DNA from: Oceanicella sp. SM1341
GTDB taxonomy: Bacteria > Pseudomonadota > Alphaproteobacteria > Rhodobacterales > Rhodobacteraceae
DNA: 64,000 nt
Direction of reading: 5' to 3'
Assembly (NCBI RefSeq): GCF_003448965.1
Contig: NZ_QRGC01000015.1
Coordinates: 62,001 to 126,000, forward strand
The number at the start of each line of letters is the position of its first letter. Within the stretch, counting starts at the first letter, position 1. The notes beneath the pieces were generated by a model that saw nothing but the letters and a program-made list of their open reading frames with translations, was not told the DNA's origin and ran no database searches. Below, one piece after another: positions 35,206 to 45,197 of this stretch. Made by a program: the position numbers and the translations under genes.

Positions 35206-36738
35206 ATGAACAGAAGGCAAATGCTCTCCACCGTGAGCGCGCTCATGCTGGCCGCCGGCCTGCCCGCCACCGTCTTCGCGCAGGACGCACCCCCGACGCA
35301 GGGCGGCACGCTCAACGTCGGCTTCATCAGCGACCTGCGCACCATGGACCCGCTGCAGTCCACCCAGTGGACCGAACGGCAGATCCTGTTCACCATCTTC
35401 GACCGGCTGGTCGACCTGAACCCGGATTTCTCGCTCAAGCCCGGCCTCGCGAAAAGCTGGGACTTCGAGGAGGACGGCAGGCGCCTGGTGCTGCACCTCG
35501 AGACCGGCGTCACCTTCCACGACGGCACGTCCTTCAACGCCGAGGCGGTGAAGTGGAACCTCGACACCCGGCTCGACCCGAACGGCAACTCCTCGCAGCG
35601 CCGCCAGCTCGAGGGCGTGATCGAGAGCGTCGAGGTGGTGGATGACGCCACCGTCGCCATCACCCTCACCGAGCCCTACCCGCCGCTGCTCTCGCTCTTC
35701 GCCGACCGCGCGGGCCTGATGGCCTCGCCCGCCGCGGCCGAGAAATGGGGTGAGGACATCGGCTCCCACCCGGTGGGCACCGGCCCGTTCAAGCTTGGCG
35801 AATGGACCCGCGGCAGCACCCTCACCGTGACCCGCAACGAGGAGTTCTGGCAGGAGGGCATGCCGCATCTCGACGCGATCACCTTCAACGACATCCCCTC
35901 CAACGTGGTCGGCATCCAGCGCATGATGATCGGCGAGCTCGACTACATCGGCCATCTCACCCCGCTCGACACCAAGCTGGCCGCGGCCAGCCCGGAAATC
36001 TCCGTGGAGCCCTCGGCGGGCGGGCAGTGGTATTCGCTGCAGTGGAAATGGGACAGCGCGCCCTACGACAATCCCGAGCTGCGCCGCGCCGTGGCCTACG
36101 GGCTGAACCGCGAGCGCATCAACCAGATCCTCTGGGAGGGCGAGGGGGTGATCTCCAACGGCTTCACCCCCGACGGGCTGTGGTGGAGCACGGATGACCT
36201 CGCCGACTACAGCTACGACCCCGACAAGGCGCGTCAGATCCTCGAGGATGCCGGGCTCACCGGCACGAAGCTGCAGCTCGCCGCGCCCAGCGGCGACGCC
36301 CTGCGCCGCTTCGCCGAGCTGGCGCACGAGGACCTCAACGCCATCGGCCTCGATGTCGAGCTCGCGCCGGTGCCGCAGAGCGAATATTACGCCAAGACCG
36401 TGGCCGGCGAGATCCGCTTCACCCCGATGCGCTGGACCCAGCGCGCCGACCCCGACGGGCTGATCCAGTATCTCTTCGCCACCGACGGCACGGCGAACAG
36501 CACGAAATACAGCAACCCCCAGGTCGACGAGTGGATCTACGAGGCCCGCGTGCTGACCGACCAGGACGCCCGCAAGGCGCTCTACGACAAGATCCAGAAG
36601 CAGATCTCGGAAGACCTCGCCTACATGCCGGTGGGCTTCTCGCGCGAGTTCAGCGCCCTGCGCGCCGAGGTGAAGGGCTACACGCCCATGCCCGACCTGA
36701 TCCCGCGCTTCCGCTACTTCTGGAAAGACGGCGCCTGA
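35206..36738 (+). CDS. Peptide/nickel-type ABC transporter substrate-binding protein
   Basis: This 510-residue periplasmic protein begins with NRRQMLSTVSALMLAAGLPA and a FAQ cleavage region (Tat- or Sec-type signal) and belongs to the SBP_bac_5 (DppA/OppA) family: GGTLNVGFISDLRTMDPLQS, VTFHDGTSFNAEAVKWN, HPVGTGPFKLGEW, LRRAVAYGLNRERI. It captures a peptide or other organic ligand for the permeases and ATPase encoded downstream. The ATG is preceded by AGGAAGAG. An 81-base leader separates it from the AA_synth gene. Confidence 0.92.
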   Translation: MNRRQMLSTVSALMLAAGLPATVFAQDAPPTQGGTLNVGFISDLRTMDPLQSTQWTERQILFTIFDRLVDLNPDFSLKPGLAKSWDFEEDGRRLVLHLETGVTFHDGTSFNAEAVKWNLDTRLDPNGNSSQRRQLEGVIESVEVVDDATVAITLTEPYPPLLSLFADRAGLMASPAAAEKWGEDIGSHPVGTGPFKLGEWTRGSTLTVTRNEEFWQEGMPHLDAITFNDIPSNVVGIQRMMIGELDYIGHLTPLDTKLAAASPEISVEPSAGGQWYSLQWKWDSAPYDNPELRRAVAYGLNRERINQILWEGEGVISNGFTPDGLWWSTDDLADYSYDPDKARQILEDAGLTGTKLQLAAPSGDALRRFAELAHEDLNAIGLDVELAPVPQSEYYAKTVAGEIRFTPMRWTQRADPDGLIQYLFATDGTANSTKYSNPQVDEWIYEARVLTDQDARKALYDKIQKQISEDLAYMPVGFSREFSALRAEVKGYTPMPDLIPRFRYFWKDGA

Positions 36739-36830
36739 CGGCAAGCGGGCCGGCCCTTTCCGGGGCGGCCCGCCCTTCCCCGCTCCGGGCCCCGGGGCGG
36801 GGCCCTGCACGGCAATTCAGCGGACGTTCC

Positions 36831-38303
36831 ATGAAGACCTACCAGATGTACATCGACGGTGCCTTCTGCGACGCGGCAGACGGCGCACGCTTCACCTCCC
36901 TCAACCCCGCCACGGGTGAGACCTGGGCGAGCTTCCCCGAGGCCACCGCGGCAGACGTGGACCGCGCGGTGCGCGCCGCCCACGCCGCCTTCACCCATGG
37001 CCCCTGGGCGCGGATGAGTGCGCGCGAGCGCGGCAAGGTGCTGCGCCGCATCGCCCTGGCGCTGGCCGAGGCCGGGCCGGAGATGGCCGTGGCCGAGACC
37101 ACCGACACCGGCAAGCTGCTGCGCGAAACCCGCTGGCAGGCCGGCAACCTCGCCGAGGTCTACGACTATTATGCCGGCCTCGCCGACAAGATCGAGGGCC
37201 GCCTGCCCCCGGTGGGCCCCGACGGCCCGCTCTCGATGATCGTCTACGAGCCGCTGGGCGTGGTGGCGGCCATCGTGCCGTGGAACTCGCAGCTCCACCT
37301 CGCCGCCTTCAAGATCGCCCCGGCGCTGGCGGCGGGAAACACCGTGGTGCTCAAGCCCTCGGAGGAGGCCTCGGCCGCCGTGGCGGAATTCGCCCGGGTG
37401 CTCGCCTCCGCCGGCCTGCCCGAGGGCGTGTTCAACGTGGTGACCGGCGGCGGCAGCCCCTGCGCGGAGACCCTCGTCTCCCACCCGCTGGTGCGCCGGG
37501 TGAGCTTCACCGGCGGGGTGGAGACCGCGCGCAAGGTGATCGGCGCCTCGGCCAACAACATCGCCCAGCTCTCGCTCGAGCTCGGCGGAAAGTCTCCCGT
37601 GGTGGTCTACGACGACGCGGACATCGACAACGCGGTCAACGGCGTCACGGCCGCCATCTTCGCCGCCAGCGGCCAGAGCTGCGCCGCGGGCTCGCGCCTC
37701 CTCCTGCAGGAGGGCATCTACGACACGGTGGTCGAGCGGCTCGTCGCCCGGGCGAAGGAAATCGTCGTCGGCGACCCGATGGCCGAGGACACCCACATGG
37801 GCCCGCTCGCCACCCGCCGCCAGCGCGACCGCATCGAGGCGCTGCTCGCCCAGTCGCTCGGGCAGGGGGCGCAGCTGCTCACCGGCGGCGGCCGGGCCGG
37901 GCGCGAGACGGGCTGGTACTTCGAGCCCACCATCGTCGCCTGCCCCGACCAGATGTCGCCCGTGGTGCGCAACGAGCTCTTCGGCCCGGTGCTGAGCGTG
38001 CTGCGCTTCCGCGACGAAGAGGAGGCGATCGCGCTGGCGCGCGACAGCGCCTACGCCTTCGCCGGCGGCGTGTTCAGCGGCGATTTCGGCCGGGCCTACC
38101 GCACCGCGCGGGCCATCCCCGCCGGGCGCTTCTGGATCAACACCTACCGGGTGACGAATTTCGCCATGCCCTTCGGCGGCTCGGGCAACAGCGGCTACGG
38201 CCGCGAGGGCGGCCTCGAGGCGATCCACGACTACAGCCAGACCAAGGCGATCTTCGCCGATCTCTCCGGCAAGCCCACCGCCGACCCCTTCGTGATGAGG
38301 TGA
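36831..38303 (+). CDS. Aldehyde dehydrogenase
   Basis: This 490-residue NAD(P)-dependent dehydrogenase has the PWNSQLHLAAFKIAPALAAG cofactor region, the catalytic glutamate in LSLELGGKSP, and the catalytic cysteine in ASGQSCAAGSR. It ends with PFGGSGNSGYGREGG and a helical tail typical of the family. It probably oxidises an aldehyde made by the other enzymes of the operon; the substrate is unknown. It stands between the binding-protein gene and the permease genes of the transporter. Confidence 0.93.
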   Translation: MKTYQMYIDGAFCDAADGARFTSLNPATGETWASFPEATAADVDRAVRAAHAAFTHGPWARMSARERGKVLRRIALALAEAGPEMAVAETTDTGKLLRETRWQAGNLAEVYDYYAGLADKIEGRLPPVGPDGPLSMIVYEPLGVVAAIVPWNSQLHLAAFKIAPALAAGNTVVLKPSEEASAAVAEFARVLASAGLPEGVFNVVTGGGSPCAETLVSHPLVRRVSFTGGVETARKVIGASANNIAQLSLELGGKSPVVVYDDADIDNAVNGVTAAIFAASGQSCAAGSRLLLQEGIYDTVVERLVARAKEIVVGDPMAEDTHMGPLATRRQRDRIEALLAQSLGQGAQLLTGGGRAGRETGWYFEPTIVACPDQMSPVVRNELFGPVLSVLRFRDEEEAIALARDSAYAFAGGVFSGDFGRAYRTARAIPAGRFWINTYRVTNFAMPFGGSGNSGYGREGGLEAIHDYSQTKAIFADLSGKPTADPFVMR

Positions 38304-38310
38304 GCCGCCC

Positions 38311-39252
38311 ATGCTGGCCCTGATCTTCTCCCGCATCCTGATGATGGTCCCCAACGTGATCATCCTCACCTTCCTGCTCTTCGCCGCGACGACATCGTTT
38401 CTCGGCACCCCGGCGGCGATCATGCTGGGCGAGGACGCCTCGCCCCAGGCGGTGGCGGAGCTGAACGCGAAGCTCGGCTTCGACGCACCGCTCCTCACCC
38501 GCTACTGGCACTGGATCTCGGACGCGCTGAGCGGCGATTTCGGGCGCAGCTATTCCACCCAGCAGCCGGTGGCGGAGATGATCGGGGCGGCGCTGCCGCT
38601 CACGCTGGAGCTGGCCCTCTGGGCGATCCTCATCGCCTTCGCGGGCGCGGCGCTCCTGAACTCGGTGACCGTGCTGCGCGGGCTCACCGACCGGCTGGTG
38701 GCCGGCGTGAGCGTGATCGGCATCACCGTGCCGAACTTCTTCCTCGGTCTGCTGCTGATCTACGTCTTCTCGGTGCAGCTGCGCATGCTGCCCACCACCG
38801 GCTGGGTGCCCTGGTCGGGCGGGGCGGGCAGGCACCTGCTGCACCTCGTGCTGCCGGTGTTCACGCTGATGACCTTCTACTTCAGCTCCTTCAGCCTGGT
38901 CTACAAGGCCGAGTACCGCTCTGTGGAGCGAAACCTCTATGTCCGCGCCGCCCGCGCCAAGGGCATATCCGAGGCCCGGGTCTCCTACCGCCACATCCTG
39001 CCCAACAGCATCCTGCCGCTCATCACCTATGCCGGCCTGTCGCTGGGCCAGCTCGTGGGCGGCGCGGTGGTGACCGAGACGGTCTTCTCCATGCCCGGCA
39101 TGGGGCGGCTGCTGGTCACCGCCATCTCGGCGCGCGACTTCCCGGTGATGCTGGCCGTGGGCATGGTCATCATCGTGGGCGTGATGCTGCTCAACCTCCT
39201 GGCCGATCTCACCTATTCGCTGGTCAACCCCATGGTCCGGACAGCGGGCTGA
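38311..39252 (+). CDS. ABC transporter permease (DppB type)
   Basis: This 313-residue membrane protein begins with an N-terminal helix (ILMMVPNVIILTFLLFAATT) and shows the DppB pattern: LTRYWHWISDALSGDFGRSY, the permease EAA loop YVRAARAKGISEARVSYRHI, and GMGRLLVTAISARDFPV. It forms a channel with the DppC-type partner 10 bases downstream. The start at 38311 lies 7 bases after the aldehyde dehydrogenase stop. Confidence 0.92.
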   Translation: MLALIFSRILMMVPNVIILTFLLFAATTSFLGTPAAIMLGEDASPQAVAELNAKLGFDAPLLTRYWHWISDALSGDFGRSYSTQQPVAEMIGAALPLTLELALWAILIAFAGAALLNSVTVLRGLTDRLVAGVSVIGITVPNFFLGLLLIYVFSVQLRMLPTTGWVPWSGGAGRHLLHLVLPVFTLMTFYFSSFSLVYKAEYRSVERNLYVRAARAKGISEARVSYRHILPNSILPLITYAGLSLGQLVGGAVVTETVFSMPGMGRLLVTAISARDFPVMLAVGMVIIVGVMLLNLLADLTYSLVNPMVRTAG

Positions 39253-39262
39253 GGAGACACGC

Positions 39263-40054
39263 ATGAAACGCCTCTCCCCCCGCATGCTCCTCGGGCTCAC
39301 GCTGCTGGTGATCATCACCGCCTGCGCCGCCTTCGCCCCGATGATCGCGCCCTACTCGCCGGTGGCGACCTCGACCAACGTGCTCGGCGCCCCCAGCGCC
39401 CAGAACTGGCTCGGAACCGACCAGCTCGGCCGCGACGTGTTCTCCCGCATCCTGTGGGGCACGCGGATCTCGCTGCAGGTGGGGGCGGCCGCGGCGGTGG
39501 TGGCGGTGCTGATCGGCGCGCCGATCGGGCTCGTCGCCGGGTTCTTCCGCGGCCGGGTCGACTTCGTGCTGGTGCAGGTGATCGACATCTTCATCGCCCT
39601 GCCCGGCCTCGTGCTGGCGCTCATCATCACCGCGATGCTCGGCACCTCGGTGCTCAACCTCTCGGTCACGCTCGGCATCGTCACCGCGCCCACGGTGGCG
39701 CGGCTGGTGCGCGGCCAGGTCTTCGTGGTGCGCGAGACGCTGTTCGTGGAGGCCGCCCGCGCCACCGGGGCGGGCGCCGGCTGGATCATCCGCAAGCACA
39801 TCATGCCCAACACGATGCGCGTGGTCTGGGCGCAGTTCGCCATCAACGTGTCGCTCGCCATCTTCACCTCGGCGAGCCTGAGCTACCTCGGCCTCGGCGT
39901 GCCGCCCCCGGCGCCGGACTGGGGCGGCATGGTGCGCGACGGCTCGATGTTCCTGCCGCTGCGCCCGGCGCTCAGCCTCGCCCCCGGCGGCGCCGTCGCC
40001 CTCACCGTCTTCACCTTCTACCTCATCGGATCGAGCATGAACGATGCCGACTGA
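39263..40054 (+). CDS. ABC transporter permease (DppC type)
   Basis: This 263-residue membrane protein shows the DppC pattern: APYSPVATSTN, WLGTDQLGRDVFSRILWGTR, the EAA loop FVEAARATGAGAGWIIRKHI, and SYLGLGVPPPAPDWGGMV. It pairs with the DppB-type permease. The ATG follows GAGGAGA. The C-terminus ends shortly after the last helix, as in the family. Confidence 0.92.
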   Translation: MKRLSPRMLLGLTLLVIITACAAFAPMIAPYSPVATSTNVLGAPSAQNWLGTDQLGRDVFSRILWGTRISLQVGAAAAVVAVLIGAPIGLVAGFFRGRVDFVLVQVIDIFIALPGLVLALIITAMLGTSVLNLSVTLGIVTAPTVARLVRGQVFVVRETLFVEAARATGAGAGWIIRKHIMPNTMRVVWAQFAINVSLAIFTSASLSYLGLGVPPPAPDWGGMVRDGSMFLPLRPALSLAPGGAVALTVFTFYLIGSSMNDAD

Positions 40055-40082
40055 CCCTCACTGCGACACCGGAGCCAGGCCC

Positions 40083-41819
40083 ATGCCGACACTCTCTCCC
40101 GCGCTGCCCGACTTCCTCGCCGAGCGCCTGCGCGAGGCCACCGCCGACGCGGCGGACCACGACCGGGTCATCGCGCTGATGCGCCCGGCAGACGAGGTGA
40201 TGCGCGTCGACACCCTGCGCCTGTTCAAGGCCTCGCGGCTGAGCTTCGCCGACATGTTCTGCCGGCGGATGGCCACGCGGGGCTGGCAGATCCGCCGCGT
40301 CGCCGGCGAGGTGGACGACGAGGGCGCGGGCCAGTTCGTCTACGAGATCGAGGCCGAGGGCCACGAGATGACCTACATCGCCCGCGCCTACCCCTGGGAC
40401 GGGGTGGAGAAGGTGGGCCGCCGCTCGGACGGCGCGCTGCGCGACATGTTCGGCGCGCTCTTCGTCGGCCGGCCGGACGCGGCGCGCATCGCGCGCGAGT
40501 TCGCCACCTTCGACGTGAAGTCCGAGGGCGTGATGCGCACCGATGCCGACGTGATCGGCTGGACCCCCGCAAACCGCAGCAGCCGGCATTTCGACGCCGC
40601 GGTCGACGCCCTCGCCGCCGGCCGCCAGCCGGAGGAGGACCTCGCCTACCTGATGCGCAACGGCGGCTTCCAGGCCAGCGGGCGCAATGGCTCGATCTCC
40701 TTCCAGGGCATCTCCGAGGACAACCCGCTCAGCCACCCGTTCTTCGCCGACATCTTCGCGATCTGGCTCGTGCGGGTGTTCTCCATCGACCTGGTGAACG
40801 CGGTGGCCCGGCGGCGCAACCCCGGGGCGGCCCGGCTCGCCCCCGACGCGGCGCGCTCCCTGGGCATCGGCAATTCCTCCGGCCAGGGCATGTGCGTGGC
40901 GCTGCAGCGCTGGCCGCACTGGGTGGCGACATGGGTGCTGGTGCGCGAGCTCGCCCTCGCCTACGCGAAGAGCCGCGAAATCACCCCGGCCGGCCGCGCC
41001 ACGCTCTCCGAAAGCCTCGCGCGGACCATCGCCATCTACCGCAGCTCCGACCCGCAGGTGGAGGACTACGTGGTGCCGAACGGGCAGATCATCGCCGGGC
41101 TCACCCGGATCGAGGGCTGGCTCGCCACCGCCGCCGGCACGTGGGACAGCCTTGCCCGCCGGGTGGAGGAGCAGCTCGACGGCGAGACCCGCGAGCAGTT
41201 CCACAGCCTGCTGCTCGACACCGTGCCGGAGTTCTGCGACGCGGTGGCGCCCTGGTTCGCCATCGGCGCCGGGCGGCAGCGGCGGTTCGACCCGTGCATG
41301 AGCGTGGCCGGGCTGCGCGACATCCTGCGCCGCAACTACGGCTGGGCGCTCACCACCGACCGCAGCCTCGCCGCCACCCACCAGCATTTCTGGTACCACT
41401 CGGTGGACAACGGCGAGCAGCGCCGCGGCGACCGGATCATCGACCCCCACGAGGCGTTCGAGAGCTTCATCGACCATGTCGGGCTGATCCAGCGCCTCGC
41501 CTCGGTGCTCACCGCGTTTCCCGACGGGGCGCGGGCCGGCGAGGTCGCCCTCGCCCACCCCGACCTGCACTATGCCATGAGCCGGGTGCAGTACCTCGAC
41601 GGGCTGCCCTATGCCGAGATCCGCGACAGCATCGCCCACCGCGACTTCCGCCCGGCGGACCTGATCCGCTTCTTCCTCGGCTCGCTGGGCATCCGCGGCG
41701 CCGTGCCGCTGAGCATCCGCTACGTGCGCGGCACCTTCTTCCAGCGCGAGGTGCTGCCGGAGGACATCGCCGCCACGGCCCCCGCCGCGGCCGACCAGAC
41801 CGAGGAGGTCCGAGCATGA
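40083..41819 (+). CDS. Unrecognised protein A, conserved-looking, in ABC operon
   Basis: I do not recognise this 578-residue protein. It has no signal peptide and no clear membrane helix. It is rich in Trp, Phe, Tyr and charged residues, with distinctive segments NGGFQASGRNGSISFQGISE, NPLSHPFFADIFAIWLVRVF, GNSSGQGMCVALQRWPHWVA and HQHFWYHSVDNGEQRRGDR, the last holding clustered His/Asp/Glu that could bind metal. The ATG at 40083 follows GGAG; an upstream frame start at 40044 overlaps the permease gene. Codon use matches the neighbours. It is coupled by ATGA to the next unknown gene and sits between permease and ATPase genes, implying a role in the transported substrate's metabolism. Confidence 0.85.
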   Translation: MPTLSPALPDFLAERLREATADAADHDRVIALMRPADEVMRVDTLRLFKASRLSFADMFCRRMATRGWQIRRVAGEVDDEGAGQFVYEIEAEGHEMTYIARAYPWDGVEKVGRRSDGALRDMFGALFVGRPDAARIAREFATFDVKSEGVMRTDADVIGWTPANRSSRHFDAAVDALAAGRQPEEDLAYLMRNGGFQASGRNGSISFQGISEDNPLSHPFFADIFAIWLVRVFSIDLVNAVARRRNPGAARLAPDAARSLGIGNSSGQGMCVALQRWPHWVATWVLVRELALAYAKSREITPAGRATLSESLARTIAIYRSSDPQVEDYVVPNGQIIAGLTRIEGWLATAAGTWDSLARRVEEQLDGETREQFHSLLLDTVPEFCDAVAPWFAIGAGRQRRFDPCMSVAGLRDILRRNYGWALTTDRSLAATHQHFWYHSVDNGEQRRGDRIIDPHEAFESFIDHVGLIQRLASVLTAFPDGARAGEVALAHPDLHYAMSRVQYLDGLPYAEIRDSIAHRDFRPADLIRFFLGSLGIRGAVPLSIRYVRGTFFQREVLPEDIAATAPAAADQTEEVRA

Positions 41820-42541
41820 GCCTGACCGTCGCCCATGGCGAGCTGACCCGCGTGCTGCCCTGGGCCATCCGCGCCCTCGGCTACGCCTTCGGAACCGCCG
41901 ACCGCGCCGCCCGCCTCGTGACCGATGCCGCGGCGGTCGACCCCGCGCTGCTCGACCGCATCGCCACCGCGGCGCCGCGGGCCGCCGGCACCCCGCGCTG
42001 GACCTTCGCGGAGGGCTGCCTGCACTACGATGCCGCCGGCCTCTCGCTGCTCGAGGCGGGCCCGGCGGTGATGGACTTCCTCGCCGCCCGCGCAGGGGAG
42101 GCGCCGGTGGTCGAGGCGCGGCTCACGGCCGCGGCGGAGCCCTTCCTGCTGGGCGCGGCCCTGCTCGCCGGCGCCGCGCACGGGCTGAGCGTGGTGGCGC
42201 TCGCGGAGGGCGGCTGGCAGGCGGCCGCCGGCACGCGCCTCGCCACGGGGCGCGGTGCCGCGGCCCTCTCCGGCCCGCTGGGCGAGGCCGCTTCGCGGCG
42301 CGCCGCCGCGCCGGGGGCGGAGATCGTGATCCTCGCCGCCGCGGCCCCCGGCGCGCTCGGCCTGCCGCAGGACGCGCGTGACACCGGGGCGGCGCTGGCG
42401 GAGGCCTTCGCCCGCGGCATCCCGGTTTCGGCCGAAACCCTCGCCGCGCTCTACGCGCTCGAGACCGTCACCTGGGCTCCGACCTCGGAGCGCTCGCGCG
42501 CGCAGGCGGGCTTCACCCCCCGGCCGGTGCCCGCGTCATGA
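41816..42541 (+). CDS. Unrecognised protein B (possibly DUF3726-like)
   Basis: This 241-residue protein is Ala-rich and starts with LTRVLPWAIRALGYAFGTAD, which weakly recalls the DUF3726 family found in Rhodobacteraceae catabolic operons; I am not certain. No catalytic motif, signal peptide or membrane helix stands out. Both ends overlap neighbours as ATGA, so it is translationally tied to protein A before it and to the ABC ATPase after it. It probably works with protein A. Confidence 0.75.
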   Translation: MSLTVAHGELTRVLPWAIRALGYAFGTADRAARLVTDAAAVDPALLDRIATAAPRAAGTPRWTFAEGCLHYDAAGLSLLEAGPAVMDFLAARAGEAPVVEARLTAAAEPFLLGAALLAGAAHGLSVVALAEGGWQAAAGTRLATGRGAAALSGPLGEAASRRAAAPGAEIVILAAAAPGALGLPQDARDTGAALAEAFARGIPVSAETLAALYALETVTWAPTSERSRAQAGFTPRPVPAS

Positions 42542-44274
42542 GCGGGGCGGGAGAGCCGGTGCTCCGCATCGAGGGGCTCAACGTCGCCTTCGGAGACCAT
42601 GCGGTGGTCCATGACGTGAACCTGGAGATCCGGCCCGGCGAGACGCTGGCCGTGGTGGGCGAGAGCGGCTCGGGCAAGAGCGTGACCTCTCTCGCCATCA
42701 TGGGCCTGCTGCCGCGCGAAACCCGTCTCGGCGGGTCGATCACGCTCGACGGCCAGCAGGTCCTCGGCGCGCCGGAGAGCCGGTTGCGCCGGCTGCGCGG
42801 CCCGGCGGTGAGCATGATCTTCCAGGAACCGATGATGAGCCTCAACCCCGTGCACCGGGTGGGCGCCCAGATCGTCGAGATGATCCGCCAGCACCGCAGG
42901 ACGGGCGCCGCCGAGGCCCGGGCCGAGGGCATCCGCCTGTTCGAGCGCGTGCGCATTCCCGACGCGGCCCGGCGCTTCGACGACTACCCCCACCAGTTCT
43001 CCGGAGGCATGCGCCAGCGCATCATGATCGCCATCGCGCTGGCCTGCGCACCGAAGCTGCTCATCGCCGACGAGCCGACCACGGCGCTCGACGTCACCAT
43101 CCAGGCGCAGATCCTCGACCTGCTCAACGACGTCCAGCGCGAGACCGGCACCGCCATCCTGTTCATCACCCACGACATGGGCGTGGTCGCCAACATGGCC
43201 GACCGGGTGATGGTGATGCGCCGCGGCGAGACGGTGGAGACCGGCCCCGTGAAGGAGATCTTCCGCGCCCCCCGGGCGGCCTACACGAAGATGCTCATCG
43301 ACGCGGTGCCGCGACTGGGCCAGGGCTCCGGCCCGCGCACGGCCCCCCGCGCCGCTCCCGGCCCCGTGCTGAGCGTGCGCGACCTCGTCACCCGCTTCGA
43401 CGTGCGGGGCGGATACTTCAACCGCCGGGTCGGGCGGGTGCACGCGGTGGAGGGGCTGAGCTTCGACATCCTGCCCGGCGAGACCCTGTCCTTCGTCGGG
43501 GAATCGGGCTGCGGCAAGTCCACCACCGGGCGCAGCCTGCTCTACCTCAACCCGCCGGAGCGCGGCGAGATCCGGCTCGAGGGCCGGCGCATCGACCCCG
43601 GCTCCCCGGCCGATCTCTCGCACCTGCGCCGCAACGTGCAGATGGTGTTCCAGGATTCCTTCGGCTCGCTCGACCCCCGGCAGCGCATCGGCGCCACCCT
43701 GGCCGAGCCGCTGCTGTGCCACCGGCTCGTCAGCCCGGCCGAGGCGCGCGAGAAGGCGCGGCACCTGCTGGAGCGGGTGGGGCTCGAGGCCGGCATGATC
43801 GACCGGCTGCCGCACGAGTTCTCCGGCGGCCAGCGCCAGCGCATCTGCATCGCGCGCGCGCTGATGCTCGACCCGAAGGTGGTGGTGGCCGACGAGGCGG
43901 TCTCCGCTCTCGACGTGTCGGTGAAGAGCCAGGTCATCGACCTGATGATCGGCCTGCAGGAGGAGATGGGCCTCGCCTATCTCTTCATCAGCCACGACAT
44001 GGCGATCGTGGAGCGGGTGAGCCACCGGGTGGCGGTGATGTATCTCGGCGAGATCGTCGAGATCGGGCCGCGCGCCGAGGTGATCGGCAATCCGCGCCAC
44101 CCCTACACCCGGCGGCTGATGGGCGCGGTGCCCGCCTCCGACCCGGCCGAGGACCGCCACCGGCTGATCGGCGCCCCGGTCACCGAGCTGCCCTCGCCGA
44201 TCCGGCCGCCGGGCTTCGTGCCGCCGCCGCGCAGCTACCGCGAGGTGGGGCCGGGGCACATGGTCGCCGTATGA
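42538..44274 (+). CDS. Dipeptide-type ABC transporter ATPase, two fused ATPase domains
   Basis: This 578-residue protein contains two complete ABC ATPase units equivalent to DppD and DppF. Unit 1: Walker A GESGSGKS, signature FSGGMRQR, Walker [12 protein letters not shown]. Unit 2: Walker [10 protein letters not shown], signature FSGGQRQR, Walker [12 protein letters not shown]. An oligopeptide-transporter C-terminal extension follows each. It powers the permeases encoded at 38311 and 39263. Fusion of the two ATPases is common in this transporter family. Confidence 0.94.
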   Translation: MSGAGEPVLRIEGLNVAFGDHAVVHDVNLEIRPGETLAVVGESGSGKSVTSLAIMGLLPRETRLGGSITLDGQQVLGAPESRLRRLRGPAVSMIFQEPMMSLNPVHRVGAQIVEMIRQHRRTGAAEARAEGIRLFERVRIPDAARRFDDYPHQFSGGMRQRIMIAIALACAPKLLIADEPTTALDVTIQAQILDLLNDVQRETGTAILFITHDMGVVANMADRVMVMRRGETVETGPVKEIFRAPRAAYTKMLIDAVPRLGQGSGPRTAPRAAPGPVLSVRDLVTRFDVRGGYFNRRVGRVHAVEGLSFDILPGETLSFVGESGCGKSTTGRSLLYLNPPERGEIRLEGRRIDPGSPADLSHLRRNVQMVFQDSFGSLDPRQRIGATLAEPLLCHRLVSPAEAREKARHLLERVGLEAGMIDRLPHEFSGGQRQRICIARALMLDPKVVVADEAVSALDVSVKSQVIDLMIGLQEEMGLAYLFISHDMAIVERVSHRVAVMYLGEIVEIGPRAEVIGNPRHPYTRRLMGAVPASDPAEDRHRLIGAPVTELPSPIRPPGFVPPPRSYREVGPGHMVAV

Positions 44275-45140
44275 GCGCCGCGCCCCGCGTGGCCGAGGTG
44301 ATGGCAGACGGGCTGCGCACCCGCTACCTCGTGGCCGGCGAGGGGCCGCCGCTGGTGCTGCTGCACGGCACCACGCTGGGCATCGACGCCCGCGCCACCT
44401 GGCTGCGCACCATCCCGGCGCTGGCGGCGCGCTACCGGGTGCATGCGCCCGACATGCCCGGCTTCGGCGGCACGGAGGCGGCGGCCGACGGTGCGCACAT
44501 GTCGCGCCCGCGGCGCAGCGCCTTCGTCCGGGCCTTTCTCGAGGCGCTGGGGCTCTCGGGCTGCGTGCTCGTGGGCCACTCGGAGGGCGGTTTCGTCGCC
44601 ACGCATCTCGCGCTCGACGCGCCGCATCTGTGCCGGGCGCTGGTGGTGGTGGCGAGCGGGGCCACGGCCCCCGCCACGGGAGACGCGGCGCAGGACGCGG
44701 CCTGGGCCGCCGCCGGCGCCCGGGTCTACGACCTGCGCCCCTGCGACACCGAGGCGGGGTTCCTGCGCACCATCGCGCCGCTGAGCCTCACCAACCCGCC
44801 GGACTACCTCGCGCTGATGCGCGGCAACTACCGCACGGCCATCGCCTCGGGCCAGCGCGAGCGGCTTGCCGCCGCGGCGGCGGCGGGCGGCACCTGGCGC
44901 GACTACGTGCGCCTGCAGGAGGAACACCTGTTCCCGCGGCTGGGCGGGCTGTCGCAGCCGGCGCTCCTAGCCTGGGCGGCCTGCGACGAGACGGTGCCGG
45001 TGGCCCGCGCGCTGCGGCTGCACGAGCGCATGCCGGGCGCCGACCTGCATGTCTTCGCGCGGGCCGCGCACATGGTGATGATCGACAGGCCGGAGGCCTT
45101 CAACGCCCTCCTGCTGCACTGGCTCGAAGGCCTCGCCTGA
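44271..45140 (+). CDS. Alpha/beta hydrolase
   Basis: This 289-residue hydrolase has LVLLHGTTLGIDAR, the nucleophile elbow GHSEGGF, an acid residue in ACDETVP and a histidine in RAAHMVMID. It resembles meta-cleavage-type C-C hydrolases and lactonases. The ATG overlaps the ATPase stop as ATGA, and it is the last gene of the operon that starts at 33337. It is distinct from the first hydrolase, so the pathway seems to have two hydrolytic steps. Confidence 0.88.
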   Translation: MSAAPRVAEVMADGLRTRYLVAGEGPPLVLLHGTTLGIDARATWLRTIPALAARYRVHAPDMPGFGGTEAAADGAHMSRPRRSAFVRAFLEALGLSGCVLVGHSEGGFVATHLALDAPHLCRALVVVASGATAPATGDAAQDAAWAAAGARVYDLRPCDTEAGFLRTIAPLSLTNPPDYLALMRGNYRTAIASGQRERLAAAAAAGGTWRDYVRLQEEHLFPRLGGLSQPALLAWAACDETVPVARALRLHERMPGADLHVFARAAHMVMIDRPEAFNALLLHWLEGLA

Positions 45141-45197
45141 CGCCCGCTCCGCGCGGCGGGCGGCGTCGGAGCCCGCACGCCGCGCCGCCCCGGCGGC

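Noticed and set aside
42538-44274. Fused ABC ATPases as a novel fusion
   Set aside because: Single-chain DppD-DppF type ATPases are common in peptide transporters of proteobacteria.
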